This document shows, piece after piece, positions 61,148-64,000 of a DNA stretch of 64,000 nt; positions within the stretch are counted from its first letter, which is position 1; every line of letters begins with the position of its first letter. Source of the stretch: Anaeramoeba ignava (lineage: Eukaryota; Metamonada; Anaeramoebidae); NCBI GenBank assembly GCA_028826165.1, contig JAPDFW010000085.1, positions 124,001 to 188,000 of the forward strand. The letters are read 5' to 3'. Under the pieces are notes generated by a model. That model had not been told where the DNA came from. It did no database searches and saw only the letters and a list, made by a program, of their open reading frames with translations. A program made the translations under genes and the position numbers.

Positions 61148-61752
61148 ATGCAAAATGAAATGTTAAATCTTTCAAAAAAGAAAGAAGAATACGAAAAAGA
61201 AATTGAAGAACTTACAACTTTTTTAGAAGAAAAAGGTTGTGGAGTTCATGGATCTTTAGTTGATCAAGATGGTTTTCCAAGATCAGATGCATATGAAATT
61301 CGAATTGCAAGAAATCGACTTGCAATTTTGCAAACAGATCATCTTAATCTAATGAAAGAAATTGAGAAAGTTTGTTGAGCTTTTTCATTATTATTATTAT
61401 TATTATTTTATTTTTAATTTATTTTTAATTTATATGGAATTAGAAATTATTTGCCTTTTATCAATCAGAAAAGAAATCTGAAGAAAAACCAATTTACAAT
61501 CCTTTTGCAATTATAAATGCAGTTGCAGATGAATGTCCTGCAAAAGAAGCAGGGCTTCAAAAAGGAGATGAAATTCTTTTTATTGGTTCTTGTAATTCAA
61601 TGTCTGAAGTTTCTGAAGAAGTGGCTCGTTTTGTTGGTCAAAAATTAAAATTTCAATTCCTTAGAGATGGAAAAGAAATGGTTGTTTTTTTAATTCCAAG
61701 AATATGGGATGGACCTGGATTTTTAGGATGTCATATTATCCCTTATAAATAA
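61148..61752 (+). CDS. PSMD9: 26S proteasome assembly chaperone PSMD9/Nas2 (p27)
   Basis: Exons 61148-61369 and 61444-61752 join in phase 0 to give 176 residues. The N-terminal helical domain carries the family block GSLVDQDGFPRSDAYEIRIA, followed by RNRLAILQTDHLNLMKEIEK. The C-terminal PDZ domain includes PFAIINAVADECPAKEAGLQ, KGDEILFIGS and the terminal block WDGPGFLGCHIIP, as in human PSMD9. Nas2/PSMD9 binds the C-terminal tail of the ATPase Rpt5 through its PDZ domain and guides assembly of the proteasome base. It is slightly shorter than the human (223) and yeast (220) proteins. The acceptor TTAG at 61443 was preferred over ATCAG at 61467 because it keeps the frame and supplies KLFAFYQSEKK. 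Confidence 0.93.
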
Positions 61753-61817
61753 TTAAATAATTAAATAAATAAACAAATAATTTGGTAATTGAAATATTTT
61801 TTGTTCTTCACTTTCTT

Positions 61818-62564
61818 CTATTTGAATTTAGTTTGTAAATCTTCATTCTTTTTTTTCAATTTTTCCATTTCGTTTCTAAGTTTGAATTTTATTAATTTTG
61901 ATTGAGATTGAAGTTGAATAATTTGTGTTTGTTTTTCTTGATGTTGAACTAGAATTTCTTTCATTTCTTTTTCTTTTTCTCTTAATTTTAATTTCAATTC
62001 CTTTTTTCTTCTTTTCTCTTTTCCAATTTCATTTTCAATTCCAATATTTCTTTCAATTTTTTCATTCATTTCCAAATTCAATTCCTTTTCCTTTCTTTCT
62101 AATTCAGTTAGTTTTATTCTTCTTTCTTTTATTTTTTGATCAAAATCATTTTCTTGATCAAAAAAATTTTCCATTTCTTTTTCAAATTTGATTAATTTAG
62201 AAAAAATTTTTTCATTTTTTTTCATTTGTTTTGAAAGTTTTTTTTCTGAAATTTTTAATATATTTTCTGAAAATTGAATTTTCTTTTTAAATTGATGGAT
62301 TTTTTTCATCATTTCTTCAATTTTCTTTTCATTTTCAATATTCTTTTTTGATCTTAAAAAATGAGATTGAAAAGATTTAATTTTTTTCTTTTCAAGTTTT
62401 TTGACATTTTTTTCTTTTTCTTTTAAAATTGGTTTTAAAAACTCTTTAAACTTCATTTTTTCTTCATTTAAATTTTCATTTTCTTTTGAAATTCCTTCTA
62501 AAAGTTGATTAATTCTTGAATTCAATGGAATTTTCATTTGATCTTCTTTTTCAATTTCTTTCAT
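61818..62564 (-). CDS. Lys/Glu-rich coiled-coil protein, unknown function
   Basis: A single exon of 248 residues starts MKEIEKEDQMKIPLNSRINQ. It is almost entirely a predicted coiled coil of Lys/Glu/Leu/Ile heptads (EEMMKKIHQFKKKIQ, RIKLTELERKEKELNLEMNE, RKKELKLKLREKEKEMKEIL). No catalytic or targeting motif is seen. Its 3' end converges on PSMD9, only 65 bp away. A cytoskeletal or centriolar-type role would be a guess. The ORF has good start context, no internal repeats and normal host codon bias, so it is probably a real gene. Confidence 0.7.
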   Translation of the reverse strand: MKEIEKEDQMKIPLNSRINQLLEGISKENENLNEEKMKFKEFLKPILKEKEKNVKKLEKKKIKSFQSHFLRSKKNIENEKKIEEMMKKIHQFKKKIQFSENILKISEKKLSKQMKKNEKIFSKLIKFEKEMENFFDQENDFDQKIKERRIKLTELERKEKELNLEMNEKIERNIGIENEIGKEKRRKKELKLKLREKEKEMKEILVQHQEKQTQIIQLQSQSKLIKFKLRNEMEKLKKKNEDLQTKFK

Positions 62565-62763
62565 TTTTGTTTTTTAAATATAAAAATAAAAATAAAAATA
62601 AAAATAAAAATAAAAAGTTAAATATTTTTTATTTTAATCTATATTGTTTTCTGGCAGATCAAAAATAAAAATCCTTAAACAAAAAATAGGATTACAAGAA
62701 AAAATCCAAAAAAAAAAAAATTATTTTTTTCCATTTTCTTTTTTCTTGATCTTTTTCTTTTTC

Positions 62764-63711
62764 TTATTTAAACATTTGTTGTGATAAAAATTCAGAAATA
62801 GTTGGATTTCCTTTTTTTTCACAAATAGAAAATGCTGATTCTCCCTTTTTTATATAATTAAAAAATTAAAATTAAAATAAATTAAAATTAAAATTAAAAT
62901 TAAAATTAAAATTAAATTTTTTTTACATCCTTTTTGAAAATAATTTTAAAATAAATAATTTTTAAAGAAAATTTGGATTAAAATTTTACTTGATTTGTTT
63001 CATAAATAGAACGATCTAATTGTAATAAAATATTAATTATTTCATTATTTCCAATTTTACAAGCAAAAATTAAAGCAGAATTTCCCTTTTAAATTTATTA
63101 AAAGAAAAAAGAAAAAAGAAGAAAGAAGAAAATTTAAAATTCCACAAAAAAAAAGGAGAAAAAAAATTTATTTTACAAACTATAAACAAAAACAAAAGGA
63201 AAAAAAAATTTTTCAATTAAAAAATTAAAAGAGAAAAAAAAAATATCAATTTATTTACTTTAGTTTTTGTTTTAGGATCAACTCCTGATGTAATTAGTAA
63301 TTGAATCATTGCAATATCTTCAAAAATTATTGCTTTCATAAGAGAAGTATAACCCTTTTTTAAAGAAATAAATTTTAAAAATCATTTTTTAAAAAATTGA
63401 TAAAAAATTTGTTTTGTTTTTTTTCCAAAATGTCATTTCTTTTTTACTTCTGGAGTTATGGAATATATTAAACTAGGTTTCTTTTGAATCATTCTTTGCA
63501 CTTTTTCTCGGTTTCCCATACAAATTGATTCAAAAAAGATTAATTCTTTTTTGCTATTTTCGATTTTGTTTTCTTTTTCTTTTTGTTTTCCTTTTTCTTT
63601 TTCTTTTCCTTTTTCTTTTTCTTTTTCTTTTTCTTTTTCAATTTTATTTCCCTTTTTTTCTTTTTTGTTTGTTTGTTTCTTTTTTGATTTATTGCGACTG
63701 AAAATACCCAT
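62764..63711 (-). CDS. Ankyrin-repeat protein, one repeat per exon
   Basis: Exons on the minus strand are 63711-63448, 63354-63259, 63085-62990 and 62844-62764, all phase 0, 178 residues. The N-terminus is basic (MGIFSRNKSKKKQTNKKEKK, then KEKEKGKEKEKGK). From residue 56 an ankyrin stack begins: LIFFESICMGNREKVQRMIQ, then GYTSLMKAIIFEDIAMIQLL, GNSALIFACKIGNNEIINIL, and a terminal GESAFSICEKKGNPTISEFL. Exons 2 and 3 are both exactly 96 nt and each encodes one 32-residue repeat starting at its Gly, so exon and repeat boundaries coincide. MGIFSRNK could be N-myristoylated (Gly2, Ser5), which is inference. Ankyrin stacks mediate protein binding; no partner is evident. Confidence 0.85.
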
Positions 63712-63741
63712 TTCAAATTATTTTTATAAAAAAACTATTTG

Positions 63742-63810
63742 ATTGAAAAATGGAAAAAAAAAATGGAAAAATGGAAAAATGGAAAAAAAAAATGGAAAAA
63801 AAAAAATGGA
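63742..63810 (-). promoter_or_regulatory. Repeated TCCATTTTT blocks upstream of ankyrin gene
   Basis: Five or six copies of AAAAATGGAAAA on the plus strand (TTTTCCATTTTT on the coding strand) lie 30-100 bp upstream of the ankyrin start codon. They resemble the TCATT/T-run motif in front of other genes. Promoter role is inferred. The rest of 63712-63877 is A-rich with no gene. Confidence 0.4.
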
Positions 63811-63877
63811 TTTTTATTTTTATTTTTGATTATATCTGAAACATCCAAAAAAAAAAACAAAAAGAAATAAAAAACGA

Positions 63878-64000
63878 TCAATTATTAACATTTTTGTTTT
63901 TAATTTGTCCAAGAGCTTGAAGAAGTATATTAAAATTATTTGAGTCAAGTATTTTAACTTGTGGTTGATTTTGATTTTGATTTTGATTTTGATTTTGATT
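63878..64000 (-). CDS. 3' end of an unidentified gene (partial)
   Basis: The minus strand reads an open NQ hexamer repeat from the right edge, then PQVKILDSNNFNILLQALGQ and IKNKNVNN, and stops at TGA (63880-63878). The start and most of the gene lie beyond the window. The family cannot be named from 40 codons. The termination codon is TGA, also used by the orphan at 33286, so TGA works as a stop in this genome. Confidence 0.6.
   Translation of the reverse strand, partial: NQNQNQNQNQNQPQVKILDSNNFNILLQALGQIKNKNVNN

Noticed and set aside
1-64000. tRNA, rRNA and other structured RNA genes
   Set aside because: I looked for GC-rich islands and tRNA box B-like GGTTCGAATCC strings on both strands and saw none. 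A covariance-model search would be needed to exclude small AT-rich RNAs.
1-64000. Transposons or retroelements
   Set aside because: No transposase, reverse transcriptase or integrase motif and no terminal repeats with target duplications were seen; the repeats are simple tandem arrays.

Overview
This is a nuclear window from an extremely AT-rich, intron-rich eukaryote. The evidence is spliced genes with GT/AG introns, coding Asn/Gln hexamer tracts, and core eukaryotic genes: snurportin-1, importin alpha, delta-COP, a Qc-SNARE, a mitotic cyclin, PSMD9/Nas2, a Tul1-type membrane RING ligase and a VPS9 GEF. The IQ-RhoGEF-kelch gene, the tandem RCC1-BTB genes and the F-box/TMEM185 architecture fit a free-living amoeboid protist. 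Anaeramoeba (Metamonada) is my best guess, by inference only.

Layout, left to right. 1-2223 (-): LRR/PP2C phosphatase cut by the left edge. 2512-11563 (+): IQ-DH-PH-kelch RhoGEF. 12062-13027 (-): N/Q-rich orphan. 14357-18770 (-): snurportin-1. 18917-21194 (-): F-box/LRR protein. 21270-25712 (+): Tul1-like RING ligase. 25987-27295 (+): cyclin A/B type. 27451-30226 (+): syntaxin-8-like SNARE. 30767-31837 (-): MYG1 nuclease. 33286-34068 (-): orphan of unusual composition. 34102-35806 (-): F-box protein with TMEM185-like membrane domain. 35908-41927 (+): three tandem RCC1-BTB copies, each frameshifted. 42555-43510 (-): small coiled-coil gene. 43670-47814 (-): VPS9 protein. 47967-52850 (+): importin alpha with a non-IBB N-terminus. 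52.9-56.8 kb: intergenic satellite. 57066-58761 (+): delta-COP. 59025-60960 (+): coiled-coil protein. 61148-61752 (+): PSMD9/Nas2. 61818-62564 (-): coiled coil. 62764-63711 (-): ankyrin protein. 63878-64000 (-): 3' end of another gene.

Most of the window is simple repeat. Many introns are filled by an array of a 6-18 bp unit that is largely private to that intron, and the largest introns are 1.1-3.6 kb. On the transcribed strand these arrays contain almost no AG or GT dinucleotides. Exon models were built by hand from reading-frame continuity, splice dinucleotides, phase matching and family homology. Every multi-exon model closes in phase, apart from snurportin-1 (one base missing inside a coding repeat) and the frameshifted RCC1-BTB copies.

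The genes are unrelated single transcription units, not an operon. Several share a theme of membrane traffic and nuclear transport. A T-rich TTTTTTCATTTTTT motif lies upstream of many start codons on the coding strand and is a candidate core promoter element.
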